Source of the DNA: an uncultured Prevotella sp.
Lineage (GTDB): Bacteria; Bacteroidota; Bacteroidia; Bacteroidales; Bacteroidaceae
DNA: 32,052 nucleotides
Assembly: GCA_900547005.1 (NCBI GenBank)
Contig: URER01000029.1
Coordinates: forward strand, 1-32,052
Reading direction: 5' to 3'
In this document: piece after piece, positions 7,677-15,846 of the stretch
Layout: every line of letters starts with the position of its first letter
Position numbering within the stretch: the stretch's first letter is position 1
Notes under the pieces: generated by a model
Told to the model about the DNA's origin: nothing
The model's database searches: none
The model's input: the letters and a program-made list of their open reading frames with translations, nothing else
Position numbers and translations under genes: made by a program

Positions 7677-8825
7677 ATGAAGCAGCAAATATGTATTCTC
7701 GGCTCTACCGGTTCGATTGGAACGCAGGCTCTCGATGTGATAGAACAGCATCCCGACCGATACGAAGCCTACTGCCTCACAGCAAACAACCGGTGGAAAG
7801 AACTCGCAGAACAGGCCCGTAAGTTCAATCCCGCGGCTGTGGTGATAGCAAACGAAGATTATTATGACAACTTGAAAGGGGCGTTGGCCGACCTTCCCGA
7901 CATAAAGGTGTATGCCGGAGTGAAGGCATTGGACGAGATTGTTGAGGCCGAACCAATCGATATGGTACTTACGGCGATGGTCGGATTTGCCGGCCTTTCG
8001 CCTACGATACACGCCATCAAGGCACGCAAGAAGATTTGTCTCGCAAATAAAGAGACGCTTGTCGTAGCCGGAGAACTAATCTGCAAGCTCGCACAAGAGA
8101 ATCATGTGCCGATTCTTCCGGTGGACAGTGAGCACTCGGCGATATTCCAAAGCATAGTGGGAGAGGGCGACAACGAGATTGAAAAGATTCTCCTCACGTG
8201 CTCAGGCGGGCCGTTCCGCACCTTCTCGCAGGAGCAGATAGAGAGCGTAACAGCCGCTGATGCGCTGAAACATCCCACATGGGATATGGGGGCGAAGATT
8301 ACAATAGACTCTGCTTCGCTTATGAACAAAGGCTTCGAGGTTATCGAAGCCAAATGGCTCTTCGGCGTTCCGGCTGACAAGATACAGGTTTTGGTACATC
8401 CGCAGAGCATCGTTCACAGTGCCGTACAGTTTGTTGACGGCTCAGTGAAAGCCCAGCTTGGCGTTCCCGATATGCGAATGCCGATACAATACGCCTTTTC
8501 TTTCCCTGAAAGACTGCACCTCAACGGCGACCGTCTCGACCTGTTCGCCCGTCCGTTGGAGTTCTTCGAGCCAGATATGAAGAAGTTCCGCTGTCTGGAA
8601 CTGGCTTTCGAGGCTATCAAGAAGGGCGGAAATATGCCGTGTATCCTTAACGCAGCCAACGAAATCGTGAACCTTGCGTTCCGCAAAGGCCAATGTTCGT
8701 TCCTGCAAATGGCTGAAATCATCGAGCAGACAATGGCCCGTGTGCCTTTCGTTGAGGCTCCCGACTATGATATATACATACGGACGGATGCTGAGGCAAG
8801 GAGGGTGGCAAGCAGCCTAATCTAA
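7677..8825 (+). CDS. dxr: 1-deoxy-D-xylulose 5-phosphate reductoisomerase
   Basis: DXR makes 2-C-methyl-D-erythritol 4-phosphate from DXP with NADPH, the committed MEP-pathway step and the target of fosmidomycin. The 382-aa protein has the dinucleotide-binding GSTGSIG (9-15), LANKET (122-127), the metal ligands Asp150 and Glu152 in PVDSEHSA, and the SASLMNKGFEVIEA substrate loop near 208-222. It is full length. rseP follows after a gap filled by an inverted pair of module E, an order (dxr-rseP) common in bacteria. Confidence 0.97.
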   Translation: MKQQICILGSTGSIGTQALDVIEQHPDRYEAYCLTANNRWKELAEQARKFNPAAVVIANEDYYDNLKGALADLPDIKVYAGVKALDEIVEAEPIDMVLTAMVGFAGLSPTIHAIKARKKICLANKETLVVAGELICKLAQENHVPILPVDSEHSAIFQSIVGEGDNEIEKILLTCSGGPFRTFSQEQIESVTAADALKHPTWDMGAKITIDSASLMNKGFEVIEAKWLFGVPADKIQVLVHPQSIVHSAVQFVDGSVKAQLGVPDMRMPIQYAFSFPERLHLNGDRLDLFARPLEFFEPDMKKFRCLELAFEAIKKGGNMPCILNAANEIVNLAFRKGQCSFLQMAEIIEQTMARVPFVEAPDYDIYIRTDAEARRVASSLI

Positions 8826-8827
8826 CG

Positions 8828-9018
8828 GCCTCACCCCCGCCCCCTCTCCAAAAGAGAGGGGAGTAGATACTCTCTATGGGAATATATATAAATAAGGTGT
8901 AAAGGCAATTAGGAAATTTTAGAAATAGATATAATTACATATATATATTAATAACAAGAATCTCAAACCACAAAGCACATCACTCCCCTCTCTTTTGGAG
9001 AGGGGTTGGGGGTGAGGC
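8828..9018. repeat. Inverted pair of module E around AT-rich core
   Basis: Left arm 8828-8864 (GCCTCACCCCC...GAGAGGGGAGT) and right arm 8982-9018 are inverted copies, 37 bases each with only two mismatches, separated by 117 bases of AT-rich DNA. Each arm is also a hairpin on its own (CCCCTCTC / GAGAGGGG). A T6 run follows the right arm just before rseP. A third copy lies inside ribD. Confidence 0.85.
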
Positions 9019-9037
9019 TTTTTTATAAGAAAACAAC

Positions 9038-10414
9038 ATGGAAGTATTTTTAATAAGACTGTTACAGTTTGTTTTGGCAATCTCGTTGCTTATTCTGATG
9101 CACGAGGGTGGCCACTTCTTCTTCTCCAAACTCTTCAAGGTGAGAGTCGAGAAGTTCTACCTTTTCTTCGATCCCTGGTTTCATTTGTTCGAGTGGAAGC
9201 CCAAGAACAGCGACACAACATACGGTCTCGGCTGGCTGCCGTTGGGCGGATACTGCAAGATTTCCGGTATGATAGACGAGAGCTTCGATACAGAACAGAT
9301 GAAGCAACCGGCACAAGAATGGGAGTTCCGCAGCAAACCGGCATGGCAGCGACTGCTGATTATGATTGGTGGAGTGCTCGTAAACTTCCTGCTCGCGCTC
9401 TTCATCTATTCCATGATAATGTTCGTCTGGGGCGACACATACTATCAGGTGAAGGACATGAATATGGGAATGAAGTTCAACAACGAGGCCAAAGCACTCG
9501 GATTTCACGACCATGACATCCTCATCGGCACAAACAAAGGCGCATTCAAAGACTTCGGTGCCGACCTGTTCCGCGACATTTCAACAGCAGAATATGTGGA
9601 TGTGAAGCGCGGCGGCAAGGCGGTAAGAATTCCAATCAAGGAAGAACTCAACCTGCTTAATATGTTGAAGGCTGACCCGGCGTTTGTCCGTCCGTTCGTT
9701 CCGGCTAAGATAAAGGATGTAACGAAGGACTCTCCGGCGTCTGAGGCAGGCATCAAGGCCGGCGATGTGATACTCGCCGTGAACGGAAAAAACATAGACT
9801 CGTGGAATGAATTTGGCACGGAGATGGGCAGAATAGAGGATATTATGACGCAGGCACAGACTCCGGCAGACTCTTTGAAGGTGCGCACGGCAACGTTTGT
9901 GGTTAAGCATCAGAATGCCGCAAAGCCTGACACGCTCACAACAGTACTCACTTCCGACCTGAAACTCGGTATATATCAGACATCGATAGCTGACTATTAC
10001 ACGCCTAAGACCGATGAGTTCGGCTTTCTCGAGAGCTTCCCGGCAGGTGTAAAATACGGTTGGAACGTGCTCAAAGGCTACGTCAGTGATATGCAGTATG
10101 TCTTCACCGCCGACGGCGCGAAGTCGCTTGGAGGTTTCGGAGCAATAGGCAGTCTCTTCCCGCCGGTATGGGATTGGTATATGTTTTGGAAGATGACGGC
10201 TTTTCTGAGCATTATGCTTGCGTTCATGAACATCCTTCCGATTCCCGCACTCGACGGCGGTCACGTATTGTTCCTGCTCTATGAGATTATTACCCGACGT
10301 AAACCGAGCGAAACATTCATGATACGTGCTGAGTATGTGGGTGTTACTCTGCTCATCCTCCTTATGGTCGTTGCAAACTTGAACGACATTCTTCGTGCGC
10401 TCGGACTGATGTAG
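9038..10414 (+). CDS. rseP: Site-2 protease RseP (RIP zinc metalloprotease)
   Basis: This is an integral membrane protease that cuts transmembrane substrates such as anti-sigma factors. The 458-aa protein has the zinc motif HEGGH at residues 22-26 in the first membrane helix, a second helix near 107-128 (LLIMIGGVLVNFLLALFIY), a PDZ domain with SPASEAGIKAGDVIL in the middle, and the third-ligand motif NILPIPALDGGH in a C-terminal helix, followed by a last hydrophobic helix. All catalytic residues are present. It ends the tsaB-to-rseP strand run and is followed by a terminator. Confidence 0.95.
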   Translation: MEVFLIRLLQFVLAISLLILMHEGGHFFFSKLFKVRVEKFYLFFDPWFHLFEWKPKNSDTTYGLGWLPLGGYCKISGMIDESFDTEQMKQPAQEWEFRSKPAWQRLLIMIGGVLVNFLLALFIYSMIMFVWGDTYYQVKDMNMGMKFNNEAKALGFHDHDILIGTNKGAFKDFGADLFRDISTAEYVDVKRGGKAVRIPIKEELNLLNMLKADPAFVRPFVPAKIKDVTKDSPASEAGIKAGDVILAVNGKNIDSWNEFGTEMGRIEDIMTQAQTPADSLKVRTATFVVKHQNAAKPDTLTTVLTSDLKLGIYQTSIADYYTPKTDEFGFLESFPAGVKYGWNVLKGYVSDMQYVFTADGAKSLGGFGAIGSLFPPVWDWYMFWKMTAFLSIMLAFMNILPIPALDGGHVLFLLYEIITRRKPSETFMIRAEYVGVTLLILLMVVANLNDILRALGLM

Positions 10415-10490
10415 TTTTGAGGTTATAAGGTTTTAGGTCGTGGAGAGTAAGGTGATTTTGTTGTCTTAAACTCCCTTTATATATAGGTAA

Positions 10491-10536
10491 ACAAAAAACC
10501 GTTTGATACGCATTCGAGTATCAAACGGTTTTTTGT
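10491..10536. terminator. Bidirectional intrinsic terminator (rseP / M16 peptidase)
   Basis: A perfect 19-base-pair stem (10491-10509 with 10518-10536, core AAACCGTTTGATAC) with an 8-base loop. The stem ends are A6/T6 runs, so it works on both strands for the converging genes. Confidence 0.93.
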
Positions 10537-10561
10537 TATGTCCTTGTTTGAGTAACTTCAC

Positions 10562-10818
10562 GGCCCACCCGATAAATATAGTGGAAGTCTTTTATTAGAT
10601 ATTATGTCGCCCTTTGCACACACTTTACGCCATGCTCAGAGTATTTAAGGCCGGATTACTCCAGTACTGAAGCCAAAATACTTGAGTAATCAGGCCGGAA
10701 TTACTTGAGTACTGCGCCCAAATTACTCGAGTACTGCGCCCAAATTACTAAAGTATTGTGCCATAGTACTATGCAGGTCGACCGAAATAGGTTGCCCCCT
10801 GTATTTATCGGATGAGCC
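10562..10818. mobile_element. 257-bp MITE-like element with TIRs and 8-bp target duplication
   Basis: The left end (GGCCCACCCGATAAATATAG) and the inverted right end (GGCTCATCCGATAAATACAG) match at 17 of 20 positions. The octamer AACTTCAC abuts both ends exactly (10554-10561 and 10819-10826), as expected for a target-site duplication. The element has no credible gene; it contains five 22-bp tandem units. A near-identical left end recurs at 31951. This is the structure of a non-autonomous transposable element; the parent transposase is unknown. Confidence 0.85.
10650..10759. repeat. Five tandem 22-bp units inside the MITE-like element
   Basis: Units begin at 10650, 10672, 10694, 10716 and 10738, each starting GCC and carrying a TTACTNNAGTA-type palindromic core (for example TACTCGAGTA). 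Units 3 to 5 are most alike. There are no unique spacers, so this is not a CRISPR array. Confidence 0.9.
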
Positions 10819-10866
10819 AACTTCACCTCAAAACCTGAAAGCGAAGCGACCTGAAACCTTATAACC

Positions 10867-12096
10867 TTAAATGATTTTCAGCAGCGTGATATTGTCCGGA
10901 TTGAACACTTCGCGGGCCACTTGCTGTATTTCTTCCGCCGTGATAGCGTCAATGCTGTTGTATAACGATTCGATGTCTTTGGCCCAACCATAGTGCAGGA
11001 ACGTCTTGCCGAAGTCCAAAGCGCGGCTTTCTCGGTTGTCGCACGCAATGCCTATCTGCCCCTTTATCTGTCGTTTGGCTGCCGAGAGGCGCGTCGCAGT
11101 CAGCGGTTTTTCCATCATCTTATCGAGTTCCCGGCGTACAAGATGCAGGCAACGGTTCACGTCGTGAGGGTCGCAACCGAAGTAAACCGCCCATATTCCC
11201 GTGTCGGAATAGCTTGTCATAGAGCTTTCTACGGTATATACCAGACCGTGACGCTCGCGTAATGACAGGTTCAGACGAGCGTTCATGCCCGGTCCGCCGA
11301 GTATGTTATTAAGCAGATAGATAGGCATACGGCGTGCATCGCCCACACGGAAAGCACGGTTGCCGAGCATCACGTGAGCCTGATGAGTGCCGTGTCGAAG
11401 CTCGATGTCTTGCGCCTTGTATGGCGAAATGTCGGCCGGAGCAATGTCAAGGCATAGCGGTTGGGCGGCAGCGAAGTCGGAAGTAGCGCGCTCAAGCAAC
11501 CTTATGAGCCTTTGGAAATCGATGTTTCCGTATAGGAAGAACACAGCGTTTTGCGGCGTATAGAACTTGCCGGTGAAGCGTTGTGCGTCGTCTGACGTGT
11601 ATGAACGCACCCGTTCCGCCGTTCCGAGGATGTTATGCCCCAACGGATGGTTGCAGAACAGCGCGTTTTCGAACTCATCATATATCTGTTCCGCAGGCGA
11701 ATCGTTGTAGCTTTCAATCTCGTCGCAAATCACTTCTTTCTCCTTCTCGACCTCCGTCTGCGGGAAAATGCTGTGGAAAACGATGTCCGTGAGCAGGTCG
11801 ACCGCCTTTGGCAGATGCTCTTTCAGCACGGCGGCGTAATATACCGTCTCCTCCTTGTTCGTGTAAGCGTTGAGCTCGCCGCCCACGTTTTCGAGCGTGT
11901 TGATTATCTTCAGGGCGTTTCGTCGCTCCGTTCCTTTGAACGTTATGTGTTCGCAGAAGTGCGCCAGGCCTTCTTCACCGGGCTTTTCATCGCGCGTTCC
12001 GGCATTAATCTGATATCCGCAATACACCACAGGCGACTCACTATGTCTGTGAATCACCCGCAGTCCGCATCCCAATGTATAAGTATTATATGTCAT
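10867..12096 (-). CDS. M16 family zinc peptidase
   Basis: The 409-aa protein is a single-half insulinase/processing-peptidase-like enzyme. The inverted zinc motif HFCEH is at residues 46-50 and the third ligand Glu126 lies in EVICDEIESY, 76 residues on, as in active M16 peptidases. The second half has the usual RARLNLSLRERHGLVY-like segment (Asn-Leu-Ser-Leu-Arg-Glu). No signal peptide is visible, so a cytoplasmic location is likely. The frame is open to 12141, but those codons overlap the tRNA-Val terminator; the ATG at 12096 (MTYNTYTLGCGL) is preferred. Substrate unknown. Confidence 0.93.
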   Translation of the reverse strand: MTYNTYTLGCGLRVIHRHSESPVVYCGYQINAGTRDEKPGEEGLAHFCEHITFKGTERRNALKIINTLENVGGELNAYTNKEETVYYAAVLKEHLPKAVDLLTDIVFHSIFPQTEVEKEKEVICDEIESYNDSPAEQIYDEFENALFCNHPLGHNILGTAERVRSYTSDDAQRFTGKFYTPQNAVFFLYGNIDFQRLIRLLERATSDFAAAQPLCLDIAPADISPYKAQDIELRHGTHQAHVMLGNRAFRVGDARRMPIYLLNNILGGPGMNARLNLSLRERHGLVYTVESSMTSYSDTGIWAVYFGCDPHDVNRCLHLVRRELDKMMEKPLTATRLSAAKRQIKGQIGIACDNRESRALDFGKTFLHYGWAKDIESLYNSIDAITAEEIQQVAREVFNPDNITLLKII

Positions 12097-12124
12097 TGCA
12101 GGCGCAATTTTTATTGTAAAGGGC

Positions 12125-12159
12125 AAAAAAAATCCCTGCAATCTCGAAAGACTACAGGG
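12125..12159 (-). terminator. Intrinsic terminator of tRNA-Val
   Basis: On the minus strand CCCTGTAGTCT, a TTCG loop and AGATTGCAGGG pair over 11 positions (two G-U pairs), followed by T8. It lies 10 bases after the tRNA 3' end. Confidence 0.9.
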
Positions 12160-12169
12160 TACACCCCAG

Positions 12170-12244
12170 TGGGCGTTGACGGATTCGAACCGCCGACCCT
12201 CTGCTTGTAAGGCAGATGCTCTAAACCAGCTGAGCTAAACGCCC
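12170..12244 (-). tRNA. tRNA-Val (anticodon TAC)
   Basis: The minus strand gives a full cloverleaf: acceptor GGGCGTT/AACGCCC, D arm GCTC/GAGC, anticodon stem TCTGC/GCAGA around the loop CTTACAA (anticodon TAC), and T arm with GGTTCGAATCC. Discriminator A; CCA is not encoded. It has its own promoter and terminator. Confidence 0.97.
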
Positions 12245-12261
12245 TTGCTCTAAAAGCGTTG

Positions 12262-12293
12262 CAAAGGTACGGTGATTATTTGAAACTACCAAA
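12262..12293 (-). promoter_or_regulatory. Promoter of tRNA-Val
   Basis: On the minus strand TTTG (12293-12290), 20 bases, then TACCTTTG (12269-12262): a full match to the Bacteroidetes housekeeping promoter, 18 bases before the tRNA. Confidence 0.85.
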
Positions 12294-12339
12294 TTTTTGA
12301 CTCGATAATTTTGCAAAATAAAATATTTTTGTGCTATTT

Positions 12340-13335
12340 CTACTGCTTGTCTGGCTTCAACCGCACACGGCATTCTTCGAGAATGGCGGTGAGGTCGGCT
12401 ACGGTCTCGGCACGAAGCATGGCTATGCGGGTTTGGCGGAAGTCGGGGATGCCCTTGAATATCGGACTGGATGCCAAGTGCCGGCGTGTGTGGAGTATGC
12501 CCCGGTACTCGTCGATGCGCTCTACGTTGATGCGAAGCTGCTCCTCCAAGATATCGATTTTGTCATCTAAGGTAAGGGAGGGAGAGGGGAGAGGGGAAGG
12601 AGAAATATACTCTTTCATCTCCTTGAATATCCACGGACAGCCGAAAGTGGCTCGTCCCACCATCACGGCATCCACCCCATATCGGTTGAAAGCCTCGCGG
12701 GCCTGCTCAGGAGTCTTTATGTCGCCGTTGCCGATGATTGGAATATGTATGCGCGGATTGTTCTTCACCTCGCCTATCAGAGTCCAGTCGGCCTCGCCGG
12801 TGTACATTTGGCTGCGCGTCCTTCCATGTATTGTGAGTGCCTGAATGCCACAGTCCTGAAGCTGTTCGGCCAACTCCGTGATAATTATATTGTTGCAGTC
12901 CCAGCCCAGACGGGTCTTTACCGTTACCGGAATCTTCACCGCCTTAACCACCTCGCGTGTAATTTCGAGCATCAGTGGGATGTTGCGGAGCATACCGGCA
13001 CCGGCTCCCTTGCCGGCAACCTTCTTCACAGGACAACCGAAATTCAGGTCAATCACGTCAGGACGAGCCTCCTCAACAATCTTCGCAGCCTCTACCATCG
13101 CGTCTAAATCGCGTCCGTAGATTTGTATTCCCACGGGTCGCTCGTCCTCGGAAATAGTCAGTTTGCTTACGGTGGACTTGATGGAGCGCACCAACGCCTC
13201 GGCCGACACGAACTCAGTATATACCATTGCCGCCCCGAACCGCTTGCAGAGCATACGGAAACCAATGTCTGTTACGTCCTCCATCGGGGCAAGAAACAGC
13301 GGATTCTGCCCGAATTCAATATTCCCTATCTTCAT
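12340..13335 (-). CDS. dus: tRNA-dihydrouridine synthase (DusB-like)
   Basis: This flavoprotein reduces uridine to dihydrouridine in tRNA. The 331-aa protein has the FMN-barrel start LAPMEDVTD (15-23), the catalytic Cys101 in LNFGCPVKK, the HGRTRSQ segment (170-176) and GNGDI (202-206). ATG overlaps the ribD stop by 4 bases (ATGA), so translation is probably coupled. Residues 245-254, a Ser/Pro-rich stretch ending the barrel domain, are encoded by the purine-rich tract at 12571-12601, which resembles dispersed repeats here and looks inserted at a domain boundary. Confidence 0.95.
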   Translation of the reverse strand: MKIGNIEFGQNPLFLAPMEDVTDIGFRMLCKRFGAAMVYTEFVSAEALVRSIKSTVSKLTISEDERPVGIQIYGRDLDAMVEAAKIVEEARPDVIDLNFGCPVKKVAGKGAGAGMLRNIPLMLEITREVVKAVKIPVTVKTRLGWDCNNIIITELAEQLQDCGIQALTIHGRTRSQMYTGEADWTLIGEVKNNPRIHIPIIGNGDIKTPEQAREAFNRYGVDAVMVGRATFGCPWIFKEMKEYISPSPLPSPSLTLDDKIDILEEQLRINVERIDEYRGILHTRRHLASSPIFKGIPDFRQTRIAMLRAETVADLTAILEECRVRLKPDKQ

Positions 13336-14309
13336 TTTTTGAATGTCGTTATAGTGTTCCCGTCGTATGTCTCACGACTGATAATCCTCGCATCCGCCGG
13401 CAGGGTAGGCGCAGGAGTGCCTCCCGTGACGGTTATCGGAGCCGTCTCCACGCGTATTTCATCCCAAAGTCTGGCACTGAGAAAAGCCTCGTGGGTCTTC
13501 TGTCCGCCTTCCACGATGAGCGATTGCAGTCCCGTGGCATGACATTCGGCGAGGATTGACTCGATGGTATTGTTGTGGGAAAGCACGAAGCGGCGAGGAT
13601 TCGGGCCGTCCCAGTGGCGCACCGTGAGTGCCGGATGCTCGCGTTCGTCGGTTACGCGTCCCACGAGAATGGCGTCGTTCTCGGCTCTCAGCTTGTGGCT
13701 GAGCATCTTCGTGAATGGCGTAGATATGGCGAGAGCCTGCCCGTTGTCGTCGATGAAACCGTTGATTGTCTGTGCCCACTTCAGAATTATGTAGGGGCGG
13801 TGGTGCTCATGAAATGTCATGAACCTGCTGTTCAGCTTCTCGCATTCCTTCTCCAACACTCCGACCGTAACCTCAATGCCTGCCTCGCGGATTTTGCTGA
13901 TGCCCTTTCCCCTTACCTTAGCGAACGGGTCGACGCATCCTACGACCACCCTGCGCACACCTTTCCTTATTATAAGGTCGGCACATGGTGGTGTTTTGCC
14001 GTAATGGGCACACGGTTCGAGACTCACGTATATGGTGGATTCAGGCAGTTTGCATTCATCTTCGGGCTTCACCGATGCGAAAGCGTTCACCTCTGCGTGT
14101 CCTTCGCCGCAGCGCACATGATAGCCTTCGCCGATGATACGACCCTCATGCACAATCACCGCACCCACCATCGGATTCGGCCGCGCGTTCTGTCTGCCGT
14201 TAAGGGCAAGTTGAATGCAGCGGCGCATATACAGCTTATCGGCAGCCTCACCCCCGCCCCCTCTCCAAGAGAGAGGGGAGTGATTACCTTTTTGTTTTTG
14301 ATTATTCAT
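13332..14309 (-). CDS. ribD: Riboflavin biosynthesis deaminase/reductase RibD
   Basis: RibD deaminates and reduces the pyrimidine intermediate of riboflavin synthesis. The 325-aa protein has the deaminase zinc site His71-Ala-Glu73 (HAEVNAF), Cys100 (EPCAHYGKTPPC) and Cys109, then the reductase domain with AQTINGFIDD and VEGGQKT. I start at the ATG 14307-14309; residues 10-22 (rich in Gly, within SPLSWRGGGG) are encoded by a module E copy at 14245-14281 and are not family sequence. A later ATG at 14228 would remove this but also most of the first helix. The frame upstream to 14372 is repeat DNA. Confidence 0.92.
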   Translation of the reverse strand: MNNQKQKGNHSPLSWRGGGGEAADKLYMRRCIQLALNGRQNARPNPMVGAVIVHEGRIIGEGYHVRCGEGHAEVNAFASVKPEDECKLPESTIYVSLEPCAHYGKTPPCADLIIRKGVRRVVVGCVDPFAKVRGKGISKIREAGIEVTVGVLEKECEKLNSRFMTFHEHHRPYIILKWAQTINGFIDDNGQALAISTPFTKMLSHKLRAENDAILVGRVTDEREHPALTVRHWDGPNPRRFVLSHNNTIESILAECHATGLQSLIVEGGQKTHEAFLSARLWDEIRVETAPITVTGGTPAPTLPADARIISRETYDGNTITTFKK

Positions 14310-14443
14310 AATTATAGGGAGTAATGGGGAGTGATAGGGAGTAATAGGAGGAAGGAGAAATAAAGAAAGCATTTCTCTTACCTCTCACTTCTTACCTCTT
14401 ACCTCTTGGGTCTTCCCCCCCTTGGGGGGATTAGAGGGGGGCC
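14245..14443. repeat. String of dispersed repeat modules E-C-B-D
   Basis: Module E (14245-14281, inside ribD), module C (14314-14350, TAGGGAGTAAT-type), module B reversed (14374-14407, CTTACCTCTT-type) and module D (14412-14443, CCCCCTTGGGGGG then TTAGAGGGGGGCC) follow each other. The D copy contains the flavodiiron gene stop codon. Confidence 0.85.
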
Positions 14444-15621
14444 TTCAGCTCCTCTGCCATAGCCTTGCCGAGCTTCGCGCACTGCTCCTTCACGTTATCG
14501 TTGAGAGCCTGCTTCATGTCGACAGGCTCACCTACGGCCTCGAAATGCAGATGATTATTGTTCCATTCCTCTATCTTCGCTACGGCCTTACTTGCCCAAG
14601 CGTGCGAACCGAACCAGCCGAAGAGATGGTTCTTTACGTCGTGGCCTGCTATTTCGCTCAGCAGAACCTCCATCTCGTGATACAGTCCGGCGTTGTATGT
14701 CGGTGCGCCTACAATCAGTCCGCGATAGCGGAAGATGTCACGCAGAATATAAGAATGGTGAGTTTTCGAGATATTGTATATCGCGATGTTCTTTATTCCC
14801 GCCTCCGATGCTGCGCGTGCGATGTGTTCGGCCATACGCTCGGTGTTGCCATACATCGTGCCGTAGCAGATAACGAGTCCTTCCTCGGTCTCCTGCTTCG
14901 ACATACGGTCGTACATTCCGATTACCTTATCTATGTTTTCGTGCCACACCGGACCGTGTGTCGAGCAGATATAATCGAGCTTCACGCCCGCAAGTTTCTT
15001 CAGCGCGTTCTGCACCGGCACGCCGTATTTGCCCACGATGTTGGAGTAGTAGCGCACCATCTCCAGCCAGAATGTGTCGCAGTTGATGTCCTTGTCGATT
15101 ATTCCGCCGTTGAGCGCACCGAAACAGCCGAAAGCATCGCCCGAGAACAGCGTGTTTGTCGTCGTATCGAGCGTAACCATAGTCTCCGGCCAGTGTACCA
15201 TCGGAGTGAGTACGAACGTCAGTTTGTGGCTTCCCAAGTCGATGAAATCGCCGTTTTTCACCTCTCTTGCGTTGTCGTTGATGCCATAGAATCCATCAAT
15301 CATGCAGTGGGTTTTCTTGTTTCCCACGATTTCTATTTCGGGATAATACTTCTTTATCAGTGCGATAGAGCCGCTATGGTCGGGTTCCATGTGGTTGATT
15401 ACGAGATAATCCACCTTCCTGTCGCCGATAACAGCCTGTATGTTCTCGATGAATTGGGAGAAAAAGTCCACTTCGACCGTATCTATCAGTGCCACTTTCT
15501 CGTCGGCAATGAGATACGAGTTATAAGAAACGCCATTTGGCAGTGGCCACAATCCTTCGAACAACGACTTGTTGCGGTCGTTCACTCCTACGTAATAAAC
15601 TTTGTCTGTAATCTCTATCAT
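14431..15621 (-). CDS. Flavodiiron protein (O2/NO reductase, FprA-like)
   Basis: These cytoplasmic enzymes reduce oxygen to water or nitric oxide to N2O and protect anaerobes. The 396-aa protein has a metallo-beta-lactamase-like diiron domain with ligands His77, Glu79, Asp81 (plus His82), His143, Asp162 and His222, and a flavodoxin domain from about 248 with the FMN loop GTMYGNTE (254-261). No rubredoxin domain follows, so electrons come from separate carriers. The last three residues Ala-Pro-Leu and the stop lie in module D. It stands alone, with a -7 element upstream. Confidence 0.95.
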   Translation of the reverse strand: MIEITDKVYYVGVNDRNKSLFEGLWPLPNGVSYNSYLIADEKVALIDTVEVDFFSQFIENIQAVIGDRKVDYLVINHMEPDHSGSIALIKKYYPEIEIVGNKKTHCMIDGFYGINDNAREVKNGDFIDLGSHKLTFVLTPMVHWPETMVTLDTTTNTLFSGDAFGCFGALNGGIIDKDINCDTFWLEMVRYYSNIVGKYGVPVQNALKKLAGVKLDYICSTHGPVWHENIDKVIGMYDRMSKQETEEGLVICYGTMYGNTERMAEHIARAASEAGIKNIAIYNISKTHHSYILRDIFRYRGLIVGAPTYNAGLYHEMEVLLSEIAGHDVKNHLFGWFGSHAWASKAVAKIEEWNNNHLHFEAVGEPVDMKQALNDNVKEQCAKLGKAMAEELKAPL

Positions 15622-15671
15622 AATCTTTCTTGTTTGTTATCGTCCTTGTTATCCAAGCCTTAAAGCTGTTG

Positions 15672-15679
15672 CAAATGTA
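15672..15679 (-). promoter_or_regulatory. Possible -7 element for the flavodiiron gene
   Basis: Minus strand TACATTTG matches TAnnTTTG, 51 bases upstream of the start. No clear -33 box. Between it and the pnp terminator, 15748-15761 is a perfect 14-base palindrome centred on AGGCCT, of unknown role. Confidence 0.45.
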
Positions 15680-15776
15680 CATGAAAAATCCGAGATAATG
15701 TGTATTTCGAAATATAAACTTCACTAAATGGCGGTGCAGACATATAAAATGAGGCCTCATTCTGGATTATTGTCGC

Positions 15777-15809
15777 AAAAAAAAGATGTGCCCGTATTGC
15801 AGGCACATC
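15777..15809 (-). terminator. Intrinsic terminator of pnp
   Basis: Minus strand GATGTGCC, a 9-base loop, GGCACATC, then T8. It lies 38 bases after the pnp stop. Confidence 0.93.
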
Positions 15810-15846
15810 CTATATGAGTCATCTTTATATGCAAAGATGCGATGAT

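Larger units (their letters stand above)
10419..10868. repeat. Outer 22-bp inverted repeat around the rseP / M16 gap
   Basis: GGTTATAAGGTTTTAGGTCG (10421-10440) recurs inverted at 10847-10868 with two differences. The right arm runs into the M16 peptidase stop codon. The arms enclose the terminator and the MITE-like element. Confidence 0.6.

Noticed and set aside
10650..10759. CRISPR array
   Set aside because: Units abut with no spacers, the unit is only 22 bp and no cas genes are present.
12097..12141. N-terminal extension of the M16 peptidase
   Set aside because: It overlaps the intrinsic terminator of tRNA-Val, and the internal ATG at 12096 fits the family start.
14310..14443. Riboswitch (FMN type) in front of ribD
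   Set aside because: The upstream DNA consists of repeat modules; no FMN-riboswitch conserved core was seen.
14422..15663. 413-codon open frame antisense to the flavodiiron gene
   Set aside because: Shadow of a well-supported gene with all metal ligands; no family features of its own.
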